Under the pieces are notes generated by a model. It saw only the letters and a list, made by a program, of their open reading frames with translations. It did not search any database and was not told the origin of the DNA. Below, in pieces: positions 54,581 to 64,000 of a DNA stretch of 64,000 bases (within the stretch, counting starts at the first letter, position 1; each line of letters starts with the position of its first letter). This stretch comes from Coprinellus micaceus (lineage: Eukaryota > Basidiomycota > Agaricomycetes > Agaricales > Psathyrellaceae). The position numbers and the translations under genes were made by a program. The stretch lies in assembly GCA_951394405.1 (NCBI GenBank), contig OX596336.1, forward strand, positions 2,294,001 to 2,358,000, read 5' to 3'.

Positions 54581-55330
54581 AATACTGCAGCTTGCTTGGA
54601 CTCTGGTGAATCAGGACGTGAAATTGATGGAGCGTAAATTATGAATACATATGTATATGACAGGGACAAGATGTCGTGTTGGGCTTGGTGTTTACAAACG
54701 CTTGTGTTCAACGTCGCGGTGCGATGGCGGGGCTGATTCCTCCGAAAGGTGGCCATTCTTGCACTTATCGCCGCGTTTTGACGGGCATTTGGCTACTTTC
54801 TTTCCTTCGCTTGGCCGAGGAACGGGAAACAAGCGCCATGGGCGCTTGGATGCCCTCAAGTTCGTAAGTGACAGCGCTCGACTACTGTGCGAAGGCTGGT
54901 TCTGTGTATCGCAACACTTGCACGGTCACCCTGCGCTGAACAAGGGCTCCTCATATATAGCTGGGACCGTCTAGCACTGGTTAAAGAGCGAGTGTAGAGT
55001 TTTCATATGATTAAAACTTTGCTAAGTTTGAAGATAACGCAATGCGTATAATATGCCAATGCCAGAAGATTGTCCGAGAGAGAATGTGCAAGTAAAAGCA
55101 ACGTTGTACCGTCAAATCACGCCCGAGGTGAACGAGGGCACAGTGCTAAAAAGACGTGTAGATCCGCTAAATCAAGAGAATAGCAAGACGAGGGCATGAG
55201 GTGTACGTCGACAACAAACGAAAACGGGCAATACCGGCCGGACGGAGTCTACGAGGCGGGGGTTGAGTGTATGTATACAATGTGTCAGAAATCGGCGTCA
55301 CGGACGACCGGAATCGCTGAGGTCTAATGA
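54581..55330. other. Convergent intergenic region
   Basis: About 750 bp between the FDH and CSC1-type gene 3' ends. No domain-bearing frame, RNA gene or repeat was recognised. Confidence 0.4.
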
Positions 55331-58300
55331 TCATGACGGCCTGCCGTACCCAGGCCTACCTGGCGATGGCGTACCAGGAGATGGCGAGGCGTAGTAACCA
55401 CCAGGGCTCACGGGTGACGGCCCTCTCTGCTGCGGATGGCCGGCGAGGAGGTTTCCGCTAGGTGATCTGCCGTGTTGCTGCGGCGGAACTTGGGTGTTGA
55501 TCATCGGTCGCTGCGCAAGCATATTTCCGCTGGCTTGTCGCGCATGTTGCTGCTGCTGTTGCTGGGGATACCCGCCGAGCATATTCCCACTCGCTTGACG
55601 AGCGTGTTGCTGCTGCGCCGCCTGATGGCTGTACGCGCTCGGAGGTGCTCCTCCAGCAAGCATGTTTCCGCTTTGTTGACGACCATGCTGGGGAGAGGGT
55701 GATGGAGCATATGCTTGACCAGGGCCGGGTGACATTCTTCCATTATATGCTTGGTTGGGACCAGGGGATGTCCGACCGTTGTACGCTTGGTTGGGTCCAG
55801 GGGATGTCCGACCGTTGTACGCTTGGTTGGGTCCAGGGGATGTACGACCGTTGTACGCTTGGTTGGGACCGGGGGATGTTCGGCCGCTGTACGCCTGGTT
55901 GGGACCAGGGGGTGTTTGGCCGCTATACGCCTGGTTAGGACCGGGAGATGTGCGTCCATAACCATAAGGTGGTCCGGCAGGCGATGGGGACCGACTGAGA
56001 GCTTGATTGGGTCCAGGAGAGAGACGTCCGGATGCCAGCATATTCCCGCTCATCTGTCGGGCATGCTGTGGCTGTTGGTATTGTTGGGAGGGGCTTGGGG
56101 CGTTTCCGTAAGGCGACTGGTTGCGATTCTGGTGACCCGCCAGAACATTATTGCTAGGTTGGCGCTGGTGCTGAGGGGGATATTGGTGGGTTGAGTGGGA
56201 GTCAATTGAATGCTCGTATGTAGAGGCGGCCGACACGAGCGGGGCTGCTGAGTTGGGGAGCATTTCAGTCGATTGGTAGGCGGGGCTGGGAGACCAGCTT
56301 CGTTCCTGAGGTCGGTAGAGGTCCCTTGTTGAGGCGCTTGCGTTTGGATACTGGTAAAGGGAATCTGGGCTAACAAGTGAATTGGCAGACGCCAAACCCT
56401 GGTCGTGGAATCCCATTGCGCGAGTACTGAGCAGATGCTCCGTCATGGAGTCCATGGGGCCGAGCTCAATCTCGGACGGCCTGTGTGCTGGGCCCTTGGC
56501 CAGATAGTCGTCGTACCCCATGGGCTTGCCAGTCATTATTGAGGCGTTGTCCAAGATGTTCGTAGAAGCAATCGACCGTTGATCCCAGTCGAGCTCGCCG
56601 CGGTCACGCTGGTAGAGAGCCGGGTCGTACTCGAGTTCGTTCTGGTTAATCGCCGCAATCCTAATACCACCTGGGAGGATCTGGGTTTGCATCTGCTGTC
56701 CGCCATATTCGTTGAGCTTGGCCTTATCGTTCTTGATCTTGCCGGTATAGATTTGGCCCAGAAGGGGCATGTCCTTGGCATGCACCATGGGGGTGAAGAG
56801 TTCCGCATGCAACGCTGGGTGACCGAAACGCCTCTCGAGCTTGTTGTTCTTGTGGTCAGATCGTTCAGAATGGATCTTGGCCAGACGGATTTCTTCCTCA
56901 GTTGGAGTGAAATATCGGAAAGCGGGAACGAAAACACGGTTGATGTAGATCTTGAAGGCGATGACGAGGAAGACGGGAGGGATGGCGGACACCCAGATGA
57001 ACGTCCGGAAGCCCTTCTGTAGACCGATGGTGAGTACCATCAGTGATTGCATGAGGGCAACGCAAAACAGGAGTCGGTTGATGACGACGTTCCACAGACG
57101 CTGCAGAGATTGTGAGTTCAGAACTCGTGCAGGATGGAGGTAGGGCGACTTACTCCACCGCTCTCGACGCGCGAAACGTAGACGAACATGAGCTGGTACT
57201 TATATACGAACGATCCCAGCCAGAAGACTATGCAAGCAGCCACGGCAACCAGTGGCGCGAGGGGTGCGAACACAAGTCCGACGGCGGCCATGAAGAGCAA
57301 GTTCGAGCTGAGAACTCGGGCGTTAGGGGGGTGTAGATGGACTGGACGAACATGTTGCTCACTAGTAAACGGCATATGGGAACTCGGGAGGTTGTGTCCA
57401 TTCACGAATGTCGCGAGGTGTGCGCCCCAAGACGCTGCAAGCTGTCATCAGCACACGCCGTGGGGGGCAGCAAGAGCACTTACTGGGTCTTGAACGAGAT
57501 CCAGACAAGGTTAATGATCTGCGCCAAGTCGAAGATGACAAGGAAACCACGGAGCCTGCAACGGGGTGTGAGATGGCTAAACTTGGAGTAATGTGCAAGG
57601 CAACTTACGGGAAATATGTCAACCAGTATGATGCCTGATTGATGTATGTCCTGTGGATTCTCTCGGGAAGAGCTACATCGAATGTGAGTGCGCTTTCCCC
57701 AACTCTGAATAAGCTACGCACTGTTCAGGTTGGCGATAATTTCCTGGAAGCTGTTGTGACCGATTTGCTCGACAATCTCTTTAACACAGTCTGGTACAAG
57801 TCAGCGGAGTTCAAGGGCAATCCCGGTGGGTAAACGTACTGAAGAGGACACCAATCAACGTGAAGATGATCAATTGGGAGATGATCAAAAAGGCGAAGTA
57901 GCGGGCCACGACGGCACGGTCCAGTCTGGAGTAGGTCAAAGCACCCATGAACTGTGGGAGGGGGTGTCATCTCCCGTGGAAGGGAAGGATCAGCCGGAAC
58001 ATACCTTGGTCAACCAGCGCATGAAAACGGGAAGGAAGTAACCGAAAATGCCAGAGATCGTCGCTGGTAACACACCAGAAACGACTGAGAACGAGGTCGG
58101 CGAATCGTCTGCCCATTTGTCGAGGAAGGGAACCCATTGCCGGATCTTTATCACGGCGTTAGATCATGACCGAACAACGAGGGGATTTAAGTAACTTACA
58201 CCGTCCAAATTGGCCAGAATAGAGATGACGAAGAGTGGGATCGTGTTAAAGAAGCAGACGAAGCAGAGCCAAACAATGCCAACAGTTTTCTTCCTAGCGA

Positions 58301-59673
58301 GCTCGCCCGGGGTTTTGTCCATGTTGGCCCATACCTGTAGATTGTCAGCATGGATGGACCTGGAAAAAACTCGAGATATACTGACAATGTCCTTGGGGTT
58401 GGGGGCTAGACTGATATCAGTTCCCTTGGGATGTTTGCCTTCCAACTTGTGGGCGACGATGTGAGCGTAAGGCACCGCGGCCAAGCTGGCGAAGCCGTAG
58501 TTCTCGGCCTTCCGACGGTCAATTTGCTGGCGATAATCCTCAATGGCTTGCTCGGTTTTCTTTAGCTTGGCACTAAAGAGGCATATGAGATGGAATGCAG
58601 GTAGCAAGTGTGAGAAACGTACGTGTAATGGTCGATAGCGTCGAATTTCCTGCCACCACACTTCATCCATCCTCCGATCCGAATAGTCGGTCGCTTGGCC
58701 CTGAGCTTCCCATTCTTCATGTATCGAACGAGAACTTGTTCGAATTCGCGGACGGTCTGATTGTGGTAGTCGATGAGCTCCGGAAGCCGTCCGACCTTGC
58801 GACCAATGTGTACGCTGGTCGTTGGGTAGGGCATGCCAAGGGTGTCGAAGATGCCCTTCAGGCCATCGTCACTCTGGGCCTTTTTCGGTACATGCAGAAC
58901 TTGTAGTGTTCGCGCGTAGAAGGACTGGAGATACTCCGGGGATCGGAACCAGGTGTGACGCAACCGAATCATCGCCCTCCAATGGTAGTAGACCGTGCCG
59001 ATAACAAAGAGGGTGATAACGTAGGTGACCACGACGTGAGCGTAGAGGAAGTCGCCCTTGACATCCCGAATTGTGAGCATACTGAGAGCGTCGCGCTGAC
59101 TCTTTTTGAGGGACTTGTTGTTGAGATTGGACACTACGTTGATGGGAATGAGGATGCCGCAGGTGAAGAGAACGACCCCACTGAATAGCCAGCGAAGAAG
59201 GCGGTTAAAACGGAGGAATGCCACTGCATCCAAACCGATCTTGTCCAGTAGCTCAGGCTCCTTGGTGTTGGCCAACGGTGGTACCCAGCCAAACAAATGG
59301 CTGGCTATCCGAGGAGGTGGTTTGGATCCTTCATGATACTTGACTTTGGGTTCATAAATGATCTGTACGTATATTAGATGTCGCTTCCAGTGGCCGAGAG
59401 GTAGAGGGAGCAAGGCGACCAGCCGTGGGCTTCCCGGGTCCTTCCTCCACAGCGAGAAAGGAAGGTAAGCGTACCTTGTTCTTTGGCCGTAGGACGTTGA
59501 AGAGCAGGATGGTCACAATCTAGCCACAAGTTCAGCGCGAGGCACCTCTATGGCAACGGAGCACACACCGAGATCACGCTCATGAGCGCGACCTGCGACC
59601 CAACGGCAGCGGGCGCCAGCGTCCGCGAGTTGTCATTGAAGATCTGGCCTGCGGTGTCGCCTATAGTCGACAT
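55331..59673 (-). CDS. CSC1/OSCA-type calcium-permeable stress-gated channel
   Basis: OSCA/TMEM63-like channels open on osmotic or membrane tension. The start MSTIGDTAGQIFNDNSRTLA leads to the first helix. Recognisable parts are IIYEPKVKYHEGSKPPPRIA, SHLFGWVPPLANTKEPELL, IGLDAVAFLRFNRLLRWLFS and AMIRLRHTWFRSPEYLQSFY. The cytosolic domain follows (LHVPKKAQSDDGLKGIFDTL and RKVGRLPELIDYHNQTVREF), then WANMDKTPGELARKKTVGIV before the channel core. More than ten introns interrupt the core between 57.0 and 58.6 kb. The last exon encodes a cytosolic tail of over 500 residues with two kinds of short repeats (see 55728-55975 and the SGNML motifs). Such a long tail is unusual for the family. Confidence 0.88.
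55728..55975 (-). repeat. 36-bp coding minisatellite in the channel tail
   Basis: Seven tandem units of 36 bp encode the 12-residue repeat RTSPGPNQAYNG with small changes (QTPPGPNQAYSG, RMSPGPGQAYAP). Central units are nearly identical at DNA level, for example the start TTGGGTCCAGGGGATGTCC, indicating recent expansion or homogenisation. The reverse strand is also open across the array, a simple consequence of the repeat length being a multiple of three. Confidence 0.9.
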
Positions 59674-60007
59674 GGTGGGGTTGGTATTATTTAGAGTGGT
59701 GGAGAGAACCCCCGAATTAGAGGATAAATCGTGGCTCCGTCTTCGTCGTCGTTGTCGAGCGCAGGGGTAAGTATGTGGTATGGAATGGATATGAGCAGCA
59801 AGAGACCCGAAAAGAGAGAGGCAAAGAAAGAGGGTGAAGAAAAGGACTGGAATGGACTGGGACGACGGAGAGCACTGCAAGGTGGAGAGAGACCCGCAGG
59901 CCCCGCCATTGCCAATCCCCCGCTTTTCCAGATCACGTGGCGCGCGGCGTCTATTGTGCCCATGTTGGCCTCATCAGTTATTGTTCCCCCATCGTTTGTA
60001 CATACAA
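59674..60007. other. Upstream region of the CSC1-type gene
   Basis: About 330 bp between the channel start and the 3' end of the NFKBIL1-like gene. The minus strand around 59800-59850 is pyrimidine-rich (CTCTCTTTTCGGGTCTC). No gene recognised. Confidence 0.4.
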
Positions 60008-61133
60008 TTAGACATCCTCCAGGAGATGGTTTAAAATCCTGCTAATCTGTCCTATTGCCTCCCGGACCCTCTCCTGGTCTCCTGGTCTGACCCGGCGCAT
60101 GAAGCGTCCTTCGAATTTATCAGGGTGGTACCGAAGGAATGTCTCCCGCAGTATATCCTTCCGCCCCTTCTTATCGACGTCCAGACCAGCCAGCAGGAAT
60201 GCGGTGATTGCATCCTTCGTGAACTCCTCCTCCATATCACCGGCTGGCGTGTGGTATATTGGCCAGGGTATCTCCGCAACACCCAGCTCGCGAGCAGTCG
60301 CGCTATTATTGGCCTCCTCCAGGAGCACTTTCCACTGCGCATGGTAGTCATCTTTAGCCCGACTCTTCTTCGCGTTCTCCCTCTCCCGCTTCTTCCTTCG
60401 TCGTTCTTCTTCAGCTAGTTTCCCTAACCGCCTCGTTTCTGCCCGTTGGGCCTTCTCCGCCGCGCGACGCTCAGCAGCAGCAGCTTTACGACGAAGTTGT
60501 TCAGCATGTTCAGCGGCATGACTTTTCCTGAGTCACTAGAATTAGAAAACTCGTCACCTTGGAGAATCCAGTATGAAACACGTACCTGTGCATGCCGAGT
60601 CGAACCCATTCGGCATACTCATCGTCATCCAGGACACCTGGGTCGAGCTTAAGAAAGTCGTCTTCGTCGTACAGCTCCTTCTCCGCAGTTCCTGTAGCTG
60701 CCGTTTTCCACCTATCGGGGATATGGACGAAGTCGTTGAGCTCATTCTCAAGGCCGTCCAATCTTTCGTCATGGCCCATCGCATCGAACAACTTGTCCCG
60801 GAACGCTTGTTCCTCTAATTCAGCTTGAATTTCATCATCATCTAGCCTCTTGGAGAACCAACTAGAGCTCCCGCCTGCGCGTCCATCGTCGGCCTTGGAT
60901 GCCCGCGAATGGGAAGCCGAGGCTGTGGCCTGGTTGGCTCCGCCGTCCTCTCCCTCGTCACTGGATGCCCATCGTCTGGAGGTTACATCATCGTCTGTTG
61001 CCTGATGAGACCGTTTGGAGGTTTCTTGAGAATAATCGGTGCGCTTCCTCTTGTTCCTTTCTTTTCGCCGAGCCTTGCGTGCGTGGTGTTCGGCTTCTCC
61101 TTCTGGGGTCCTTTTGAATTTCAACTTGGGCAT
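60008..61133 (-). CDS. NFKBIL1-like protein with J-like C-terminus
   Basis: The protein starts MPKLKFKRTPEGEAEHHARK and continues with a strongly basic region, then an acidic Ser-rich stretch. Exon 1 ends near EYAEWVRLGMHR; a GTACGT intron leads to a long basic coiled coil (EHAEQLRRKAAAAERRAAEK and EERRRKKRERENAKKSRAKD). The end contains IPWPIYHTPAGDMEEEFTKD and the hallmark ILRETFLRYHPDKFEGRF, matching the C-terminal block (LRWHPDRF) of animal NFKBIL1, which is linked to mRNA processing. The HPDKF segment recalls the J-domain HPD but the rest of a J domain is not evident. Function in fungi is unknown. An in-frame ATG further upstream is less likely. Confidence 0.7.
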
Positions 61134-61271
61134 GCGACGAAATCCAGGTGGGGGATGGAGGGAGAGTGCATCTCGGGCTGACCATATGTAACCTCGCGCC
61201 GGCCCTATGACGCCTGCCGCAAACACTGATCAACAATCCGACGCGCATGCGAGGTTTAGGTGAATGGGATT

Positions 61272-61890
61272 TTAGTTCGGACGTCGAAATATGCCTATGA
61301 CAAACTTGCGAACGGGCTCGACGGCCATCCGAGAGAACCCTGGGGCGAGGTACAACGACAGCCCTATCCGGACAGGAAGGAGGGCCTGCAAGAGAGTGAG
61401 CACATGCAAACTTGCAAATATAGCAACGGCGGACCTTGGTAACAGCATATGCAACAACGGCGTTCGCCACATCCCCCGCCAAGTGCCCCGTTCTATGCGT
61501 CAATGCATCTACATCTGGCCTCTCTCCGGGCTGCCTCTTCTCATAGCCAAAGAATCCGTATCTCGTACCAACTCTTGCAGCCCACCGGTCACCCTCCGCC
61601 ACCCAGCCCGAGAGCTTGTGCTTGCCCCACTGCGTCAAGCCTTTGGGTTGCGACCCGTCATTCTCGGCAGTGAAGCTTGGATCTTCTGTAATAGCCTTGA
61701 CCAGTGTCTCGCCCACTCCAAGCGCTCTGGATGCGTAGAAACCGATGAACAGAGGGGCAACTGCTGTAACTTCATGGAGGATGCCGAATGAGAGCACCAG
61801 TGACGACAACGGCGTTCCTGTTCGCGTTGAGAGGGCCTTGAGGGCACTCGAGTAAGCTGAGAATTTGGAAGATGGTATTGGGCTAGACAT
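61272..61890 (-). CDS. MRX11-like mitochondrial membrane protein
   Basis: Two exons. The start MSSPIPSSKFSAYSSALKAL has few acidic residues. Conserved parts are SSLVLSFGILHEVTAVAPLF, IGFYASRALGVGETLV, WVAEGDRWAARVGTRYGFFG and LAGDVANAVVAYAVTK, then after an intron ALLPVRIGLSLYLAPGFSRM. These fit fungal proteins related to yeast YPL041C/Mrx11, tied to the mitochondrial expressosome. Two membrane segments are likely (FGILHEVTAVAPLFIGFY and around LLPVRIGLSLYL). Divergent from another mitochondrial protein gene 147 bp away, which supports the location. Exact family assignment is from memory of the pattern. Confidence 0.6.
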
Positions 61891-62037
61891 AACGATAGAG
61901 GAACGAGTGACTTGGTTGAGTTGAAGCAAGCGCCCGAATCTCCTTGCCACTTCTCAAGTGATGTGGCCCTAACCCGAGCCCTAACCTCAACCGATCAAGC
62001 ATCTTCCAGCTTGCTACCTTCAACATCCCCGTCACCC

Positions 62038-63047
62038 ATGCTTCAGGCCAGCTCGCGATGTAGTAGAAGATTATTGGCGGTCGGGGCCCTGAATAAATCG
62101 TTGGGATGCATTTATTCAGCTAGGGCGGTCTGTCCCTCTTGCTCCACGCGTCGATTCCACGCGAACCCCTCGCCCGGCCCTTCGATACCAACTTCCACTG
62201 ACATTCAAAAGAACCATGGTCCAAGACCCTACTGGAATCCGCCTCGTCTTCCGAAGCCCGCTTTTCCCAAAAGGACCATCCTCATTAAAGGATGGACACC
62301 GTTCAACAACATGGTGGAGGTGTTCGCGGTCCTCCGCGCCGTAGAGGAGAAGTACGGGACCATTGTTGAATACGTCGTTTCAAGGGTGCGCTCGTTGCCC
62401 TTATCCCACTTACGATATGCTGAAGAAACACATCATAGGACTTTGAGATGCCAGAGAAACCCTTTGCCATGATCTTCGCCGCGTTCGCAGACGCAGCATC
62501 CTTCAAGCGTGTCCCTACCACAGGAACGGAGCTTGCCGTCCCTGCACCATCATACAACGCGAAACCGGGTGGAGTTGGCTGGGACGATATTGAGAGTTTG
62601 TTGTCTGAAGCAGACCGCGACCCGGACTATGACAATAAACATAGTTTCCCGCTCTCGGACCGACCAGTTCACGCCCAGAAGCATATCTTCGTGAGGGTCA
62701 GTGCTGCAAGTACGCGCCCCGCTCCTTCTTGATCTCGAGTTGTATCAAATGCTCACGCTTTATCAGAGAAGGAAATATCATCCAACCCCTTGCCTGTAGC
62801 CAACGCCCCCAGTCCCGAGATGCAGAGGCAGGTTGCGGAAAAGTTCTTGCAGTGGGCAGAAACGAACAAGCGGCTGAGGCCCATGAGCAGCGACCATGTC
62901 ATCAACGAAAGGGAGCTGTTCGGGGTGTCTGAGCTGGACAATGTCCGTTTGCGGGCGGCCATGCGTTGGGTTGGAAAGGCTTTGGGCAAGCGGACGTCTT
63001 TCGAAACGTACCCACACACCAGCGATGTCGAGGAGATAGCACCGTAG
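62038..63047 (+). CDS. Mitochondrially targeted hypothetical protein
   Basis: Three exons. The start MLQASSRCSRRLLAVGALNK followed by STRRFHANPSP is a typical matrix-targeting sequence with an RRF cleavage context. The body reads RPYWNPPRLPKPAFPKRTIL, IKGWTPFNNMVEVFAVLRAV and EEKYGTIVEYVVSR, then FAMIFAAFADAASFKRVPTT. The C-terminal exon has EMQRQVAEKFLQWAETNKRL and LRAAMRWVGKALGKRTSF. No domain is recognised. The middle part, a beta strand followed by a helix (TILIKGWTPFNNMVEVFAVL), could be RRM-like, but this is inference. It shares a 147-bp divergent promoter with the MRX11-like gene. Confidence 0.65.
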
Positions 63048-63340
63048 TTGATTATGTAATGTCTAAAGCTTCCGCAGTGAATCGCGCTCGAAGTTTGCTC
63101 GAGACCACCACTCAGAAGACTCGACGACGTCCGGCACTTCAAGACGAAAAATGGGCTCCACCAGGTGAGAGAACGTCGCTATGTCGGTCAGGGAGCATCT
63201 GGCGTCGGTTTGGGCCCGGAATGCGGGGTGCAGGTGGATGGATGCTTGGGGAGCAAGTGGGGATGACGATCTGAAGGATTTGGGGAAACCTCTGCAAAGA
63301 CCCCCTCCCGCCTCCAACTTGTGCTGACGAAGGATCCGTC

Positions 63341-63830
63341 ATGTCTAGGTTGTACAGCAAGGGCCGTATCTTGGGACACAAGCGCGCTAAGCGCAACACG
63401 AGGCCCAACACCACCCTTGTCCAGATCGAGGGTGTGAGCACCAAGGAGGAGGCTCAGTTCTACCTCGGCAAGGTGCGCAAATCTACTCGTCGAAACCCTG
63501 GGTATTTCCTGACATGAGCTTTAGCGCGTCGCCTACGTTTACAAGGCCAAGCGGGAGATCCAGGGCTCCAAGGTCCGCGTCATCTGGGGGTGGGTGTAGC
63601 TTCCCTCGTAGCCCAAATCCCAGCTCTAACCCGCCACCTCCAATTCTATAGCCGCATCTCCAGGTCACACGGTTCTTCCGGTGTTGTCAAGTCAAAATTC
63701 CGCTCCAACATCCCTCCCCATGCCTTCGGCGCCAGCGTCCGTGTGGTATGTCGCCCTCTTCTCGAAAGCCCAACGTCCCACTGATGAGACGCCTGCCTTT
63801 ACCTAGATGTTGTACCCCTCCAACATCTAA
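63341..63830 (+). CDS. RPL33: 60S ribosomal protein eL33 (L35Ae)
   Basis: Small basic protein of the large subunit. Exon 1 reads MSRLYSKGRILGHKRAKRNT and TTLVQIEGVSTKEEAQFYLG. After a short intron come VAYVYKAKREIQGSKVRVIW, then ISRSHGSSGVVKSKFRSNIP and AFGASVRV. A last exon gives MLYPSNI before the TAA at 63828-63830. Total about 106 residues, the family length. All signature segments (GHKRxKRN, RVAYVYKAK, GSSGVVKxKF, LYPSNI) are present. A CTGAC branch-like motif and AG just upstream of the ATG hint at a 5' leader intron, common in ribosomal protein genes. Confidence 0.95.
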
Positions 63831-64000
63831 ATGCCTTTATACGCATGCATTTGCCCCCTTCCCCTTCCATACATATGTCCCAATATGATATGTACGCATG
63901 AGCCCACGCCCGTCGATTCCCAATGCAAAACTCGTGAGAGGCTACACTACAGTTTGGGGCTCTTCGCCCTCTCTCTGGATCTGGTCTCTTGGTGCTCTGA
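63831..64000. other. 3' flank of the eL33 gene
   Basis: 170 bp to the window end. AT-rich segments such as ATACATATGTCCCAATATG suit a polyadenylation region. No further gene visible. Confidence 0.4.

Noticed and set aside
55728..55975. Regularly spaced 36-bp repeats that resemble a CRISPR array
   Set aside because: Units are directly adjacent with no spacers, the length is a multiple of three, and they encode an in-frame 12-residue repeat inside a channel gene of a eukaryote.

Overview
The window is nuclear DNA of a filamentous basidiomycete, probably an Agaricomycete. Most genes are split by many short introns of about 50-65 nt with GT..AG ends and CTAAC/CTGAC-like branch sites. Genes lie densely on both strands. 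Several encoded families are typical of that group: a subfamily-C-like GH45, a DUF7727-like membrane protein, and a single-pass membrane protein with repeated ligand-binding-like ectodomains. The species cannot be fixed from the sequence alone; nothing seen excludes Cantharellales such as Rhizoctonia or Ceratobasidium. Exon joins were inferred by eye from frame, splice sites and family similarity.

Layout: 0-5 kb holds PRA1/Yip3 (-), APC subunit Cdc26 (+), a BLI-3-like flavin-fold stress protein (+) behind a perfect CRE and TATA box, and an F-box protein (+). 5-11 kb holds checkpoint clamp RAD9 (-) divergent from ribosome biogenesis TSR1 (+). 11-16 kb holds a CLC chloride channel (-) divergent from a Cdc11-type septin (+). 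16-25.5 kb holds a possible small gene (-), an ER cyclophilin with two possible C-termini (+), GH45 (-) divergent from GCN5 (+), and a Cys-rich PARP-like protein (-) whose catalytic residues look lost. 25.7-31 kb holds Ap4A phosphorylase, a DUF7727-like protein and a large single-pass membrane protein (all -). 31.2-32.2 kb is gene-poor with inverted repeats. 32.4-42.3 kb holds an IPA-type protein with a HicA-like C-terminal domain (+), a Rec114 candidate (-), N-acetylglucosamine kinase (+), a LARGE-like GT49 (+) and a 2-hydroxyacid dehydrogenase (+). 42.8-54.6 kb holds a RING/TRAF/SH3/SH3 protein (-), cytosolic IleRS (+), Snu23 (-), Erd1/EXS (+), gene remnants and NAD formate dehydrogenase (+). 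55.3-63.8 kb holds an OSCA/CSC1 channel with a repetitive tail (-), an NFKBIL1-like protein (-), an MRX11-like protein (-), a mitochondrial hypothetical (+) and ribosomal protein eL33 (+).

Most genes are core housekeeping and are arranged as divergent pairs with 100-250 bp between start codons (RAD9/TSR1, CLC/septin, GH45/GCN5, SNU23/ERD1, MRX11-like/mitochondrial hypothetical). No metabolic cluster, CRISPR array, rRNA, convincing tRNA or intact transposon was seen. The least explained items are the pseudo-PARP, the HicA-like protein, the RING/TRAF/double-SH3 protein, the cyclophilin isoform switch, the in-frame TGA before GH45, and the repeats near 31-32 kb.
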